A stretch of DNA of 43,880 nucleotides from Bryobacterales bacterium (lineage in GTDB: Bacteria; Acidobacteriota; Terriglobia; Bryobacterales; UBA6623), in the NCBI GenBank assembly GCA_022826925.1, contig JAJDTX010000010.1:1-43880 (forward strand). The letters are read 5' to 3'. A program made the position numbers and the translations under genes. Below the pieces are notes generated by a model. The model had not been told where the DNA came from. It searched no databases and saw only the letters and a program-made list of their open reading frames with translations. Positions 18,036 to 27,354 of this stretch are shown piece after piece; within the stretch, counting starts at the first letter, position 1; the number at the start of each line of letters is the position of its first letter.

Positions 18036-18767
18036 ATGTCAGGCCCCGAGATCATCCAAGTCATTCAAGACGCACTGCACCGCAAGGGCAGCAACCCCAG
18101 CCGGTTCGCGAAGGAGAACGGCTTCTCCGTCAATGCCATCCGCTATATCCTCGAGGGCCGGCCGCCCAGCAGCCGTCGCCTGGCGGAAGTCTGCCAAGCG
18201 CTTGGCTTGGAGTTCTATGTCGGCCCGCCCCGCGTTCCCGAAGGCAAGCGCATGGACGCGAGCGAGCTGGCCAACGAACTAGATCGGCTCGCCGTCGAAG
18301 CGCGGCGCATCGCGGACGATGTCGAAGGAGCGACCGCCGAGATCGACCAGTCCGTTCTGTATGTCTCGGCTCCCCGCTACGAGGTGCTGGCAGCCGCGGG
18401 AAGCGGCGAGGAAGTGTTGGACGAGAGTGTCAAGGGGTACCTAGGCTTCAACAAGACCTGGCTTCGCGAGCAGAACCTGTCCCCCAGCAACCTGGCGGTC
18501 ATCGAAGTGCGGGGCGACTCGATGGAGCCCACCCTGCACGACGGAGACAGCGTGCTTCTGGACATGCGATCGCCACAACTGAAGGACGGCGGGATCTACA
18601 CGCTGCGACGGGGTGGAGAATTGCTCGTCAAGCGGCTGCGCCGCCAGGGCGCGAGCTGGCTCATCGCAAGCGACAACCTCTCCTACGCGGTCGAAAGCTT
18701 GGACGAGAACGTCGACGTGCTAGGCCGCGTGGTGTGGCTCGGCCGGAGCTTCCCCGACGGCGCCTGA
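18036..18767 (+). CDS. XRE-S24 (LexA/CI-like) self-cleaving transcriptional regulator
   Basis: A 243-residue protein. Residues about 5-60 form a helix-turn-helix (ALHRKGSNPSRFAKENGFSVNAIRYILEGRPPSSRRLAEVCQ-like order). A linker includes AAAGSG at 119-124, the expected autocleavage region. A peptidase S24 domain has Ser162 in GDSMEPTLHDGD and Lys199 in LLVKRLRR, the catalytic dyad. Such proteins repress until RecA-stimulated self-cleavage, as in LexA and phage CI. No phage genes or adjacent damage operon are visible, so it may be a prophage relic or a chromosomal stress switch. The in-frame TTG at 17994 sits in the promoter -35, which favours ATG 18036. Confidence 0.85.
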   Translation: MSGPEIIQVIQDALHRKGSNPSRFAKENGFSVNAIRYILEGRPPSSRRLAEVCQALGLEFYVGPPRVPEGKRMDASELANELDRLAVEARRIADDVEGATAEIDQSVLYVSAPRYEVLAAAGSGEEVLDESVKGYLGFNKTWLREQNLSPSNLAVIEVRGDSMEPTLHDGDSVLLDMRSPQLKDGGIYTLRRGGELLVKRLRRQGASWLIASDNLSYAVESLDENVDVLGRVVWLGRSFPDGA

Positions 18768-18773
18768 CGGGAT

Positions 18774-20096
18774 CTACCGGTCCACCGGCTGACCTGCGAT
18801 GAAGACCGTGTCGATGTCGCGCAGGTTCCGGATGTTCCCCAAGGGATTGCTGTTCAGAAGGATCATGTCGGCCACCTTGCCTTCGGCCAACGTCCCGAAG
18901 TCGCGCTCGATCCCGAGCGCCTCCGATGCGTTCTTCGAGAACGACACGATTACCTGCATGGGCGTCATGCCTGCCTCGACCATCAGCTCTGCCTCCCAGT
19001 GCTCGAAGTAGCCGGCAAACCGGGCGGGAGGGCCGGTGTCGGTGCCAAAGCCGATCTTGACGCCCGCGTCGGACAGGGTCTTGAGGTTGCGCATCGCCAT
19101 CCGGAAGTTCTCCCGATTGATCTTCAGTTCCGGATCGTTGGCCTGCGTGTCTCGAAAAGTGGTGCGCAGCTCGTCCACCAAGCTAGCCTCGACGCCTCGG
19201 GTAAAAAACGGATCGGCAAGCCAGTCAGGTTCGTCCGCGTACACATACGTGGACTGTTCCCGCGTCAGCGTGGGCGAGTACGTGACGCCTCGGGCGAGCA
19301 GTCTGCGGATCAGCCCACGGTCGACGTCGGTATCGCGCACGCTATGCACGATCATGTCCAAGCCGGCTTCGACCAACAGCTTGGCGTCAGCAAGTTCGTA
19401 CAGGTGCGCGACCGCTAGCAGCCCCCGGTTGTGGGCTTGGTCGATGATGGCCCGGCACACCGACAGCCTGAGCTTTTCGAACGCGCCATGGTGGCCGTCG
19501 ACCCACATCTTTACCAGATCGGCACCTTTTGCCGCTAACCGGTCCACGTGCTGCCGCGCCTCGTCCGGCGTCGAGACTTCAAGCGCCAAGCCCTTCACGC
19601 CCGGTGCCTTGGTGGGATAGCCGTTCGGAGTCGTGAAGCCATGCAGTGCGGTGCGGACTCGGGCCACACCGGGCAGGCTGCCTCTGTTCACGTCGTTGCT
19701 CACACCTAGGACGGCCTCCATGTCAGTCCCGAGGCTGGTAGTGGTCGTCACGCCGTAGGAGGCATAGGTCCGCAGGTTGTCGATGACGCTTTCGCGGGAG
19801 TAGTTCTCTTGGGCCTGCACCAAGCCCTTGGTCAATCCGACATGGCCGTGCAGGTTAATGATGCCGGGGACCAACGTCTTTCCCTGCCCGTCAATCACCC
19901 GCGGGTCGCCCGAAACTTGGTGCGTCCCGCCTTCGCCGATGACCGCGATGCGTCCCCCAAGAACAATTACCGTGGCGTTCAATGTCGGCGGTCCGCCGCT
20001 TCCGTCGACCAGCGTCACGTTTTCGATGACCAACGGGCGCTGAGCCGCCACGACCGGTGGCAGCAGCAAGAGCAGAATCCCTAGGCGAAGCCGCAT
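18774..20096 (-). CDS. Secreted amidohydrolase (imidazolonepropionase/prolidase-like)
   Basis: A 440-residue protein with signal peptide MRLRLGILLLLLPPVVAAQ. Amidohydrolase superfamily features in order: the N-terminal beta-sandwich (VTLVDGSGGPP, GGRIAVIGEGG, VIDGQGKTLVPG), HGHVG metal histidines, LVKMWVDG (candidate carboxylated lysine), VAHLYE and IVHSVRD histidines, and FGTDTGPPARF with the catalytic Asp. The C-terminus DFGTLAEGKVADMILLNSNPL is typical of the family. It is expected in the periplasm, hydrolysing a cyclic amide, dipeptide or related bond; substrate unknown. Convergent with the S24 gene, with 6 bases between stops. Confidence 0.88.
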   Translation of the reverse strand: MRLRLGILLLLLPPVVAAQRPLVIENVTLVDGSGGPPTLNATVIVLGGRIAVIGEGGTHQVSGDPRVIDGQGKTLVPGIINLHGHVGLTKGLVQAQENYSRESVIDNLRTYASYGVTTTTSLGTDMEAVLGVSNDVNRGSLPGVARVRTALHGFTTPNGYPTKAPGVKGLALEVSTPDEARQHVDRLAAKGADLVKMWVDGHHGAFEKLRLSVCRAIIDQAHNRGLLAVAHLYELADAKLLVEAGLDMIVHSVRDTDVDRGLIRRLLARGVTYSPTLTREQSTYVYADEPDWLADPFFTRGVEASLVDELRTTFRDTQANDPELKINRENFRMAMRNLKTLSDAGVKIGFGTDTGPPARFAGYFEHWEAELMVEAGMTPMQVIVSFSKNASEALGIERDFGTLAEGKVADMILLNSNPLGNIRNLRDIDTVFIAGQPVDR

Positions 20097-20399
20097 AGCC
20101 GTTGGATTCTAGCATGTGCAAGTTCGCCCCCTGCGACCCTGCGTCCGCCCATCGCAGGCGCGCAGAACAGTCGCCGCGAGAGCCTCGGAAAACGCCATCG
20201 AGCAGTCCTCTCGCGCTTGCAACGCGCCCCTGACGGCACCGTTAGAAATACAGTCCGCCGCTCCGTCCGCGATCGGACGCCAGAGCGGTAGCGGGCCAGT
20301 CGTCAGGCTCGGGGTTGGTAAGCTACGACAGAAGCGAGCGAGCCGGCCCCGCCCGCCCAAGGCTGTTGGAGGCTATGCTAGTGCGGACTGGATGCATCC
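20097..20399. other. Divergent intergenic region, nothing recognised
   Basis: About 300 bases between the amidohydrolase and the ferredoxin-like gene. Open frames on both strands show no family feature. It should contain promoters of both neighbours, but none is convincing by eye. No hairpin or RNA gene was recognised. Confidence 0.4.
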
Positions 20400-21215
20400 A
20401 TGCTAATTGACACGAACAAGTGCGTTGCTTGCGCGAATTGCGTGCCGGTCTGCCCGATGGGCGCCATCTACGTCGACCCGGAGATTGGCCGCGCTCGGAT
20501 CAACCAGGACGAGTGCGTCGAATGCGGCACCTGCTTCAGGGGGATGAGCCAAGAGCACCTCAACCCGACGCTGGTACGCACGGTGCGCAAGCTCGCCCGA
20601 GTGTTCCGTTTCCGCTTCGAGCCGGAGCCAGACGTCTGCCCCACGGCGGCCTTCGTGATGAACGAGCTGGAGATGCCTCGCCTGGTGCGGCAGGTCTTTT
20701 CCGACCCGGTCGTAGAACACAAATCGACCGGCATCAAAGGGCGCGGAACCGAAGAGGTTAAGACAAACGACGTCAATCCGCGAGTCGGCGTGGGCGAGGT
20801 CGGGTACACCATCGAGTTCGGCCGGCCGGGCGTAGGAGTCCGCTTTCGCGACATCCAAGAAATGACGCTTGAGCTGGCACGAATGGGGGTGCAGTTCGAG
20901 GCCAAGAACCCGATCAGCCACCTAATGACCGACAAGAGCACTGGGCATATCCGAGCGGACATCCTTGACGAGAAGATCCTCTCCGCCATTGTCGAGATCA
21001 AGACGACACTCGATCAGGTGGAGGCGGTGCTAGGCGCGGTGGAGGAAGTCAACCGCCGCATCGATACCGTGACGGCCGTTGGAATCTCCACCCGCTGCGA
21101 CGACAGCGGCGAAGAGACTCAGTTAGCTCAGGTGCTGGAAGACCTGGGCTACGGTGCCGAGCGTGCCAAAACGAACATGGGCCTTGGCAGGCTGACCAAC
21201 GCGGAGGCCGCATGA
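20400..21215 (+). CDS. Two-cluster ferredoxin-like protein with a novel C-terminal domain
   Basis: A 271-residue protein. N-terminal cluster 1 ligands are Cys8-x2-Cys11-x2-Cys14-x3-Cys18-Pro. The second motif has Cys39-x2-Cys42-x2-Cys45, but its fourth cysteine is displaced: the expected CP appears only at Cys80-Pro81, after an insertion containing HLNPTLVRTVRKLARVFRF. Residues about 95-271 (KGRGTEEVKTNDVNPRVGVGEVGYTIEFGRPGVG onward) form a soluble domain I do not recognise, ending in a helical segment (AVLGAVEEVNRRIDTV). No signal or membrane segment is seen. It overlaps the next gene by 4 bases (ATGA), so the two are coupled and likely form a complex or one electron-transfer enzyme. Confidence 0.72.
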   Translation: MLIDTNKCVACANCVPVCPMGAIYVDPEIGRARINQDECVECGTCFRGMSQEHLNPTLVRTVRKLARVFRFRFEPEPDVCPTAAFVMNELEMPRLVRQVFSDPVVEHKSTGIKGRGTEEVKTNDVNPRVGVGEVGYTIEFGRPGVGVRFRDIQEMTLELARMGVQFEAKNPISHLMTDKSTGHIRADILDEKILSAIVEIKTTLDQVEAVLGAVEEVNRRIDTVTAVGISTRCDDSGEETQLAQVLEDLGYGAERAKTNMGLGRLTNAEAA

Positions 21216-21886
21216 CGAATACTCTTCATCGCTACGGCAAGTCCGAATCCTTCCGAGACGACTTCATCCTTTTTTGCATTCCTTCTGTCGGCAAGAACGA
21301 CGAGGGCGCTGTTGAGAAGCAGAAGGCTTTCTTGCGCATCTGTGCCCGCCACGACCCGGTCAACATGGGCAACGGCAATCGAGGAAGCTTCAAGCCCGAG
21401 CGCCATCTCGACCCGCGTTCCCACTGGAATCGTGACCTCTCCCCGGATTGGGAGGGAGTGATCGAGGGCGTCAACAAGCCCGGCACGGCTGCAGCAGTGT
21501 TCGACTCTGAGGAGAAAGCCAAGGCATGCTTGCAAGAAGTCGTCGATGCCGACCTAGGCCTGTCGGTCAACCTCAGCACATCAGTGAGCGGCGCCAAGGA
21601 AGTAGCGCGGTGCTGCGGCATCGGCCGCCACAGTGTCGAATATTCGCTGGGCTTCACGGACCCGCACGACCACCTGCCGAACAGCCAGGTTCTGGAACTG
21701 GCGACGATGTGCGGCCACGGCATGGTGTCCTTTAACATGGCCCGCAAGATGCTTGACATGGTGCGCGAAGGGCGTCGCACGCCGGACCAAGCGGTGACCA
21801 CCCTGGCCCGCTTCTGTCCGTGCGGAGTCTACAACCCTGCTCGGGCGCGCAGGCTGTTGGAAGAAGCCCGCACCAAAGCGACATAG
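21212..21886 (+). CDS. Cysteine-rich protein of unknown function, partner of the ferredoxin-like gene
   Basis: A 224-residue cytoplasmic protein I cannot assign. Notable cysteine motifs are ARCCGIGRHSVEYSLGF, TMCGHGMVSFNMARKMLD and a C-terminal ARFCPCGVYNPARARRLLEE; the last two could ligate a metal or Fe-S cluster. There are also conserved-looking histidines (DPHDHLPNS). The ATG overlaps the stop of the ferredoxin-like gene, so the two are translated together. An oxidoreductase subunit or a cluster-dependent enzyme is a reasonable guess from cysteine density and partner alone. Confidence 0.6.
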   Translation: MTNTLHRYGKSESFRDDFILFCIPSVGKNDEGAVEKQKAFLRICARHDPVNMGNGNRGSFKPERHLDPRSHWNRDLSPDWEGVIEGVNKPGTAAAVFDSEEKAKACLQEVVDADLGLSVNLSTSVSGAKEVARCCGIGRHSVEYSLGFTDPHDHLPNSQVLELATMCGHGMVSFNMARKMLDMVREGRRTPDQAVTTLARFCPCGVYNPARARRLLEEARTKAT

Positions 21887-22402
21887 AGCCACGCATCATT
21901 GAAGCGGCGTGAAGCTAGCCGCAGCCAATCCTCCGTCAGCTTGACCGGCCATTCTCCTGCCGTGCAACGATGAGCCGTGCTCTCCCTGCCCAACTTTCGT
22001 TGCGAGGGCTGCACGCGACAAACTGAACGCAGTCCACCACCGACGTCATCACGAACGGCTGCGCCGGCTCACGCACTTGCCGCGGAGGCGATAGCCGATA
22101 ACGGAAATGCTGGCGCTTTCCTGGCTACCCCATCGTTAGGATCATGCCCCGCGAACCGACATCTCGGAAGTTGACGTCGATGGTCAGCGGACAGCGGCGT
22201 AGTGCACACTGCGCTGCTAGGGCGGATTTGGCGTTCTCAGTCGGAAATAGCCCCGACCGATTGATGGAACGAGATTTCCCACCACCAACCGAGCGAACCA
22301 CTCCTAAACCCTTCCTTCTCTCGCTGTTAGCTACTCGCGATCGCCTGCCGCGTTGACCGGTCACGGCCCTTCGCCCGACGGGTTGGCTACAATCCTGCCA
22401 GC
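21887..22402. other. Intergenic region, nothing recognised
   Basis: About 515 bases with several short open frames on both strands, none with a ribosome site plus a family pattern. No clear inverted repeats, tRNA or mobile-element ends were seen. It may be decayed coding DNA. Confidence 0.35.
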
Positions 22403-24154
22403 ATGCAACGCTCGCTGTCGGTTCTCCTGATCTGTGCCTCGTTCGCCTTCGCGGCCGAGTACGAGCTCGGGCCAGACTCGAAGGTCCAACCCGGCGTCCC
22501 CAAGGGAACCGTCACCAAACACAGCTGGACCAGCGCGGGGACGATCTTTCCCGGTACGGTGCGCGACTACTGGGTCTACGTGCCCGCGCAGTACGATGCT
22601 TCGAAGCCCGCGGCGGTGATGGTCTTCCAAGACGGCGTCAAATGGGCGTCAAACGTGGGGAACGGCTGGCTCACTCCGATCGTGTTCGACAACTTGATTG
22701 CGAAAGGCGACATGCCGGTGACGATCGGGATCTTCGTTAACCCCGGCATGCTGCCGGCTCGAAGCCCCGGCCTTAAGCCTCGGCTCAACCGCAACTATGA
22801 GTACGCCTCGACAAGCGGCGACTACGCCAGGTTCATCGTGGAAGAGATTCTGCCCGAGGTTGCCAGGGACTACAACCTCACCGACGACCCGAACCTTCGC
22901 GGGATCGGCGGCTCGAGCGGGGGCGGGCAGGCGTCGTTCACCGCGGCCTGGAACCGCCCGGACGTGTTTCGACGTGTGTTGAGCTTCATCGGAAGCTACG
23001 TGAACATACGCGGCGCCGACATCTACCAGAGCCGGGTTCGCAAGATGGAGCCCAAGCCGCTGCGAGTCTTCCTGCAAGACGGCTCCAACGATCTCGATTT
23101 GTTCTCGGGCTCGTTTTGGCTGGCAAATCAATCGCTCCGGAGCGCACTGCACTGGGCCGGCTACGACTACAAGTGGGTTGCCGGCGAGGAGGGGCACAAC
23201 AAAGTCCACGGCCTGCCGATCTTGCCCGACGCCTTGCGCTGGCTCTGGCGCGATTGGGAAACCCCGATCGAGCCTTCGCGTGAGAAAACCTTCAAGCGCC
23301 CGCCGTCGATACTCGATTTCCTTGTACCCGAGCACGACTGGGAGCTCGTCAGCGAGGGGCATACGTTCCTAGAGGGGCCGGCTGTGGCGCCCAACGGGGA
23401 CGTCTATTTCTCGGACGTTCGCGAGAGCAAGATCTTCCGCGTTGACGCCAAGACCAGCGAGGTCAGCCTATTCAAAGACAACACGGGCTGGACGAACGGG
23501 CTCATGTTCGGCCCTGACGGGCGGCTCTACACCTGCCGCCGCAAGACCGAGCAGATTGTCGCGATCGACGTCGAGACGATGGAAGAAGAGGTGATCGCCG
23601 AGGGCGCTCAGCCCAATGACATCGTGATCAACGCCAAGGGTGACCTGTACTTCTCGAGCCCCTGGACGAAGCGCGTCTGGTTCGTGCCCAAGGGCGGCGA
23701 GGCGCGGATCGTGTTCGAGGATCCCAATTCGGGCTTCTTAAACGGGTTGATGCTCTCGCCCGATCAGTCGATGCTGATGGTGAACGACTCGCGCAAGAAG
23801 TTTGTGTGGTCGTTCCAGATCGAGCCCGACGGCTCGCTGGCGTACGGCGAAGAGTTCTTTCGGCTGGAGACCTGGGATAAGAACAGCCAGTCGCGCGCGG
23901 ACGGCATGACGATCGCCGACGACGGGCACCTGTTCGTGGCGACGGATCTTGGGGTGCAGGTCTGTAACGACAAAGGACCCGTGGTGGGGATTATTCGCAA
24001 GCCGACGAAGGAGTTCGTTTCAAACGTCGTCTTCGCCGGACCGGAGCTTAAGACTCTCTACGCGACCGCGTCGACGAAGCTTTTCCGCAGGAAGCTACAA
24101 GCGAGCGGGGTGCGGCATTGGGAGCCGTTCCAGCCGCCTCGGCCTGGGCTGTAG
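22403..24154 (+). CDS. Secreted esterase/SMP-30 gluconolactonase fusion
   Basis: A 583-residue protein with signal peptide MQRSLSVLLICASFAFAAEY. Residues about 40-290 are an enterochelin-esterase-like alpha/beta hydrolase (RDYWVYVPAQYDASKPAAVMVFQDG; nucleophile elbow GIGGSSGGGQAS, Ser near 172; DGSNDLD for the acid; a His in GHNKVHG). Residues about 310-575 are an SMP-30/gluconolactonase beta-propeller (FLEGPAVAPNGDVYFSDV, WTNGLMFGPDGRLY, QPNDIVINAKGDLYFSSP, SRADGMTIADDGHLFVA). It likely removes ester groups from, and opens lactones of, carbohydrate-derived substrates in the periplasm. A sulfatase gene starts 4 bases after its stop, which supports a role in breaking down decorated, sulfated sugars. 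Confidence 0.86.
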   Translation: MQRSLSVLLICASFAFAAEYELGPDSKVQPGVPKGTVTKHSWTSAGTIFPGTVRDYWVYVPAQYDASKPAAVMVFQDGVKWASNVGNGWLTPIVFDNLIAKGDMPVTIGIFVNPGMLPARSPGLKPRLNRNYEYASTSGDYARFIVEEILPEVARDYNLTDDPNLRGIGGSSGGGQASFTAAWNRPDVFRRVLSFIGSYVNIRGADIYQSRVRKMEPKPLRVFLQDGSNDLDLFSGSFWLANQSLRSALHWAGYDYKWVAGEEGHNKVHGLPILPDALRWLWRDWETPIEPSREKTFKRPPSILDFLVPEHDWELVSEGHTFLEGPAVAPNGDVYFSDVRESKIFRVDAKTSEVSLFKDNTGWTNGLMFGPDGRLYTCRRKTEQIVAIDVETMEEEVIAEGAQPNDIVINAKGDLYFSSPWTKRVWFVPKGGEARIVFEDPNSGFLNGLMLSPDQSMLMVNDSRKKFVWSFQIEPDGSLAYGEEFFRLETWDKNSQSRADGMTIADDGHLFVATDLGVQVCNDKGPVVGIIRKPTKEFVSNVVFAGPELKTLYATASTKLFRRKLQASGVRHWEPFQPPRPGL

Positions 24155-24158
24155 AGCA

Positions 24159-25433
24159 GTGGCCCATCGAGTCCTCATCGCAACGCTGCTGCTCGCCGCG
24201 CCCGTCCTTCCGGTGAGCCCCAACATCATCCTGATCCTTGTCGACGACCTCGGCTACGAGACCCTGGGCTCGTACGGCGGAGCCTCTTACGACACCCCCA
24301 GCCTCGATCGCCTCGCTGAGTCGGGTCTGCGCTTCACCCACGCCTACGCCATGCCGCTGTGCTCGCCGTCGCGGGTGAAGCTGATGACCGGTCGCTACAA
24401 CGCTCGTAACTACACCAAGTGGGGAGTCCTGCCCAAAGACGAGCTCACCTTCGCCAACATCTTGCAGGATGCCGGGTATCGCACCCACGTCGCCGGCAAG
24501 TGGCAACTCTGGGGGCACGACCTCGTGTGGAACCGCGGCGGCGGCTGTTGCCTGCATCAAGGCCAAACCCCAGGCGACGCCGGCTTCGACGACTACTTAG
24601 TCTGGTACCTCGGCGACAAGGGAAGCCGCTACGCGGACCCCTCGCTGTCGAGCCGCAACGACGACGGCAAGACCCGCCAAGGCGGGTACGGTCCCGACCT
24701 ATTGAACGACTTCGTGCTCGAAGCAATGCAGAGCGATCAGCCGTTCTTCATCTACTACTCGATGGTCCTCGCCCACGCGCCCTTCGTCCCGACACCTGAT
24801 AGCGACGGCTGGGGCGCCGACCGCCACGCCGAAGACACAGCACACTTCGCAGCCATGGTCGCCTACGTCGACAAGATGGTCGGAAAGACGCTCGCCAAGC
24901 TCGACCAACTCGGAATTCGAGACGAGACGTTGGTACTGCTAACCGGCGACAACGGAACGCCCAGCGCGATCACCAGCGTGATGCAAGACGGAACAAAGAT
25001 CCGCGGCGGCAAGGGGAAGACGATCGACCATGGCTCGCATGTGCCTTTCATCGCCTCGTGGCCGGGAGTCATTGAGCCCGGTGTTTCAAACGCTCTGGTC
25101 GACTTCACCGACGTGCTGCCGACGCTCGCCGACGCAGCCGACGCCAACCTCCCGAGCGACCGGATCTTCGACGGCCACAGTCTGCTTCCGGTCTTTCGCG
25201 GCGAAGCGGAACACGAGCGTGAGTGGATCTTCACGGACTACCGCGCGCAGTTTCCGAACATTCCCGAGAGACGCTACGTCCACAACCGTCGCTACAAGCT
25301 CTACGATGACGGCCGGTTCTTCGATTGGGAGAACGACATCCTCGAGCAGAACCCGCTTGCTGACGCCGAGATCACAGCCGAGGCCGCCGCGATCCGGGAG
25401 AGCTTCCGCGACGCATTGAATCTAAGGTACTAA
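24159..25433 (+). CDS. Sulfatase (formylglycine-type), exported
   Basis: A 424-residue type I sulfatase. GTG 24159 is chosen because it gives a signal peptide (MAHRVLIATLLLAAPVLPV) just before the catalytic start NIILILVDDLGYETLGSYGG, which holds the calcium aspartates; the frame upstream overlaps the previous gene and is not meaningful. Cys68 in CSPSRVKLMTGRYN is the residue converted to formylglycine. GKWQLWGHD and LLTGDNGTPS carry further metal and substrate residues. It removes sulfate esters from a carbohydrate-like substrate in the periplasm. A maturation enzyme (FGE or anSME) must lie elsewhere. Coupled to the esterase/SMP-30 gene, 4-base gap. Confidence 0.87.
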   Translation: MAHRVLIATLLLAAPVLPVSPNIILILVDDLGYETLGSYGGASYDTPSLDRLAESGLRFTHAYAMPLCSPSRVKLMTGRYNARNYTKWGVLPKDELTFANILQDAGYRTHVAGKWQLWGHDLVWNRGGGCCLHQGQTPGDAGFDDYLVWYLGDKGSRYADPSLSSRNDDGKTRQGGYGPDLLNDFVLEAMQSDQPFFIYYSMVLAHAPFVPTPDSDGWGADRHAEDTAHFAAMVAYVDKMVGKTLAKLDQLGIRDETLVLLTGDNGTPSAITSVMQDGTKIRGGKGKTIDHGSHVPFIASWPGVIEPGVSNALVDFTDVLPTLADAADANLPSDRIFDGHSLLPVFRGEAEHEREWIFTDYRAQFPNIPERRYVHNRRYKLYDDGRFFDWENDILEQNPLADAEITAEAAAIRESFRDALNLRY

Positions 25434-25805
25434 CCAACGGACATCCAGCTAGCGCCGCCTTTCCCGAGCTTGGAGAGGATTTTGTCGTGGTTGATCGTCT
25501 GGCCGACTAGATGGCCCGATTTCGCTGCTGAGCAGCGTCAGCTCGCAAAACTAGCGCAAACGAGCACTTGAGCAAACGATAGTCCGGAGGGCGCGCTAGA
25601 CCCTTTGGATCGAGCGCTCGGTCCCTGTTCATAGGGGTTCGGGCTGTGGCAGGGATGCGCAAGGTCAGCCGGATGGCTGTCATCTCTGCAGTCGTACGGC
25701 CTCCTCGTCGAGACCGACCTTGGGCGCTTTGGTCGGCAGCTAGTGGAAGCTCGGTGGATCTCGATATCCCAACATCTTTCCGCTGAGCGCCTATGATGAT
25801 CATTG
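25434..25805. other. Intergenic region, nothing recognised
   Basis: About 370 bases between two sulfatase genes. No frame has family features; the longer minus-strand frames are antisense to the next gene's leader. The next gene probably has its own promoter here. Confidence 0.35.
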
Positions 25806-27338
25806 ATGTCAGACGTCCACGGTGAAAAAAGCAGTTTCAAACTGTCGCCTGTAATCAAGCCAAGTTCCCCTGAAGCAAGCGTTGTGGCAGCTATCATGGC
25901 ACTGCTCGGAACAGCCGTCTTCTGCCCGCAGACCGCTTTCGCAGAAGGAGACGCCCGCCCCAACATACTTTTCATGATTTCAGACGATGTCTCCTGGGCC
26001 CATGCAGGAGCCTACGGTGACAAGGTCGTCAAGACATCCGCATTCGACCGGATTGCAGCAAACGGTGTGCTTTTTACGAATGCCTTTTGCTCGGTTCCAT
26101 CCTGTAGCCCGTCACGCTCTGCGATCCTTACTGGTCAGGACTTCTGGCGACTTGGGGAGGCTGCCAACTTGCGTGGCACTCTCCACAAGGACCTATACAG
26201 CGTGTATCCGTTCATGCTTGAGGAGGCCGGATACCATGTGGGCAGTCACTCCAAAGTATGGTCGCCGGGAAGCTTAGAAGCGGGAGGATGGCCGCACAAT
26301 CCGGCCGGACCAGCGACAGACAATTTCCAGAGTTTTCTCAAACACTTGCCGGACGACAAACCGTTTTGCTTCTGGCAAGGTTCGCGCGATGCGCATCGAC
26401 CTTTTGAAGCGGGATCAGGCGCCCGATCAGGCATGGATGTGGAGGACGTTGAGGTACCTCCTTTTCTCCCGGACGTGCCGATAGTCCGTGAGGATATCCT
26501 CGACTACTACTTCGAAGTGCAGCGGTTCGATCAATTGATCGAGACCAACTTGAAGCTGCTTGAGGAAACGGGCAGAGCTGAAAATACAATCGTCGTAGTG
26601 ACCAGTGACAACGGACTACCGTTTCCGCGTGGAAAGGCTGATATGTACGATTACGGTGCGCGAATGCCGCTCGCGATCAGCTGGCCGAAAGGTGTGCGTG
26701 GCGGCAGAGTGATTCATGATTTTACGAATCTCGTTGATCTTGCGCCCACATTTCTTGGGGCCGCGGGCTTGAAACCTCATCCCGACATGACGGGCAAGAG
26801 CCTCCTGCCTTTGCTGACCTCGAGTAAACAGGGCTGGGTAGATCCTGATCGCGACGCCACTTACTACGGCCGCGAGGCGCATTCGGTTTTTGCTCGTATC
26901 CGTGAAAACAGAAGGGGCTATCCTTCGCGTGCTATTCGGACCAAAGATTTTCTCTATATTCGTAATTTCGCTCCGGATCGCTGGCCGGTAGGAAGGGAAT
27001 TCAAGGATGTCGATCCGAGCCCGACAAGAACGTACATGCTCGAACGCAAAGACGAGATACCGCGGCTGCACGAGCTGTCATTTGGCAAGCGGCCCGCTGA
27101 GGAACTCTATGATCTCAAGAGGGACCCGGCACAAATGGTGAACGTTGCTGCTCAGGCCAGGTATAAGGGTCACAAAGAAGCATTGTCGGCTCGATTGGAA
27201 AAGTACTTAAAGCAAACGAACGACCCACGTATGCGAAGCGACGGTCAAGTATTTGACCACTACCCCATATGGCGAGCCGTTCGCGGATCTGATCCACAAG
27301 CATATGAGCGCCTAGACCGTGGAGCAAGAGATCAATAG
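25806..27338 (+). CDS. Sulfatase (heparan N-sulfatase-like), exported
   Basis: A 510-residue type I sulfatase from ATG 25806 (a TTG just before it is less likely). The leader is long, with a hydrophobic core at VVAAIMALLGTAVF and a cleavage region near AFAEG. The catalytic domain begins RPNILFMISDDVSWAHAGAYG. Cys100 in CSPSRSAILTGQ is the formylglycine site. SRDAHRPF and VVTSDNGLPFPRGKADMYDYG resemble sulfamidase-type enzymes, which act on N- or O-sulfated glycans. Base and codon use are clearly AT-richer than in flanking genes, suggesting separate acquisition. It is the middle of the three sulfatases. Confidence 0.87.
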   Translation: MSDVHGEKSSFKLSPVIKPSSPEASVVAAIMALLGTAVFCPQTAFAEGDARPNILFMISDDVSWAHAGAYGDKVVKTSAFDRIAANGVLFTNAFCSVPSCSPSRSAILTGQDFWRLGEAANLRGTLHKDLYSVYPFMLEEAGYHVGSHSKVWSPGSLEAGGWPHNPAGPATDNFQSFLKHLPDDKPFCFWQGSRDAHRPFEAGSGARSGMDVEDVEVPPFLPDVPIVREDILDYYFEVQRFDQLIETNLKLLEETGRAENTIVVVTSDNGLPFPRGKADMYDYGARMPLAISWPKGVRGGRVIHDFTNLVDLAPTFLGAAGLKPHPDMTGKSLLPLLTSSKQGWVDPDRDATYYGREAHSVFARIRENRRGYPSRAIRTKDFLYIRNFAPDRWPVGREFKDVDPSPTRTYMLERKDEIPRLHELSFGKRPAEELYDLKRDPAQMVNVAAQARYKGHKEALSARLEKYLKQTNDPRMRSDGQVFDHYPIWRAVRGSDPQAYERLDRGARDQ

Positions 27339-27354
27339 TAGAAAGGCTCGGCGG

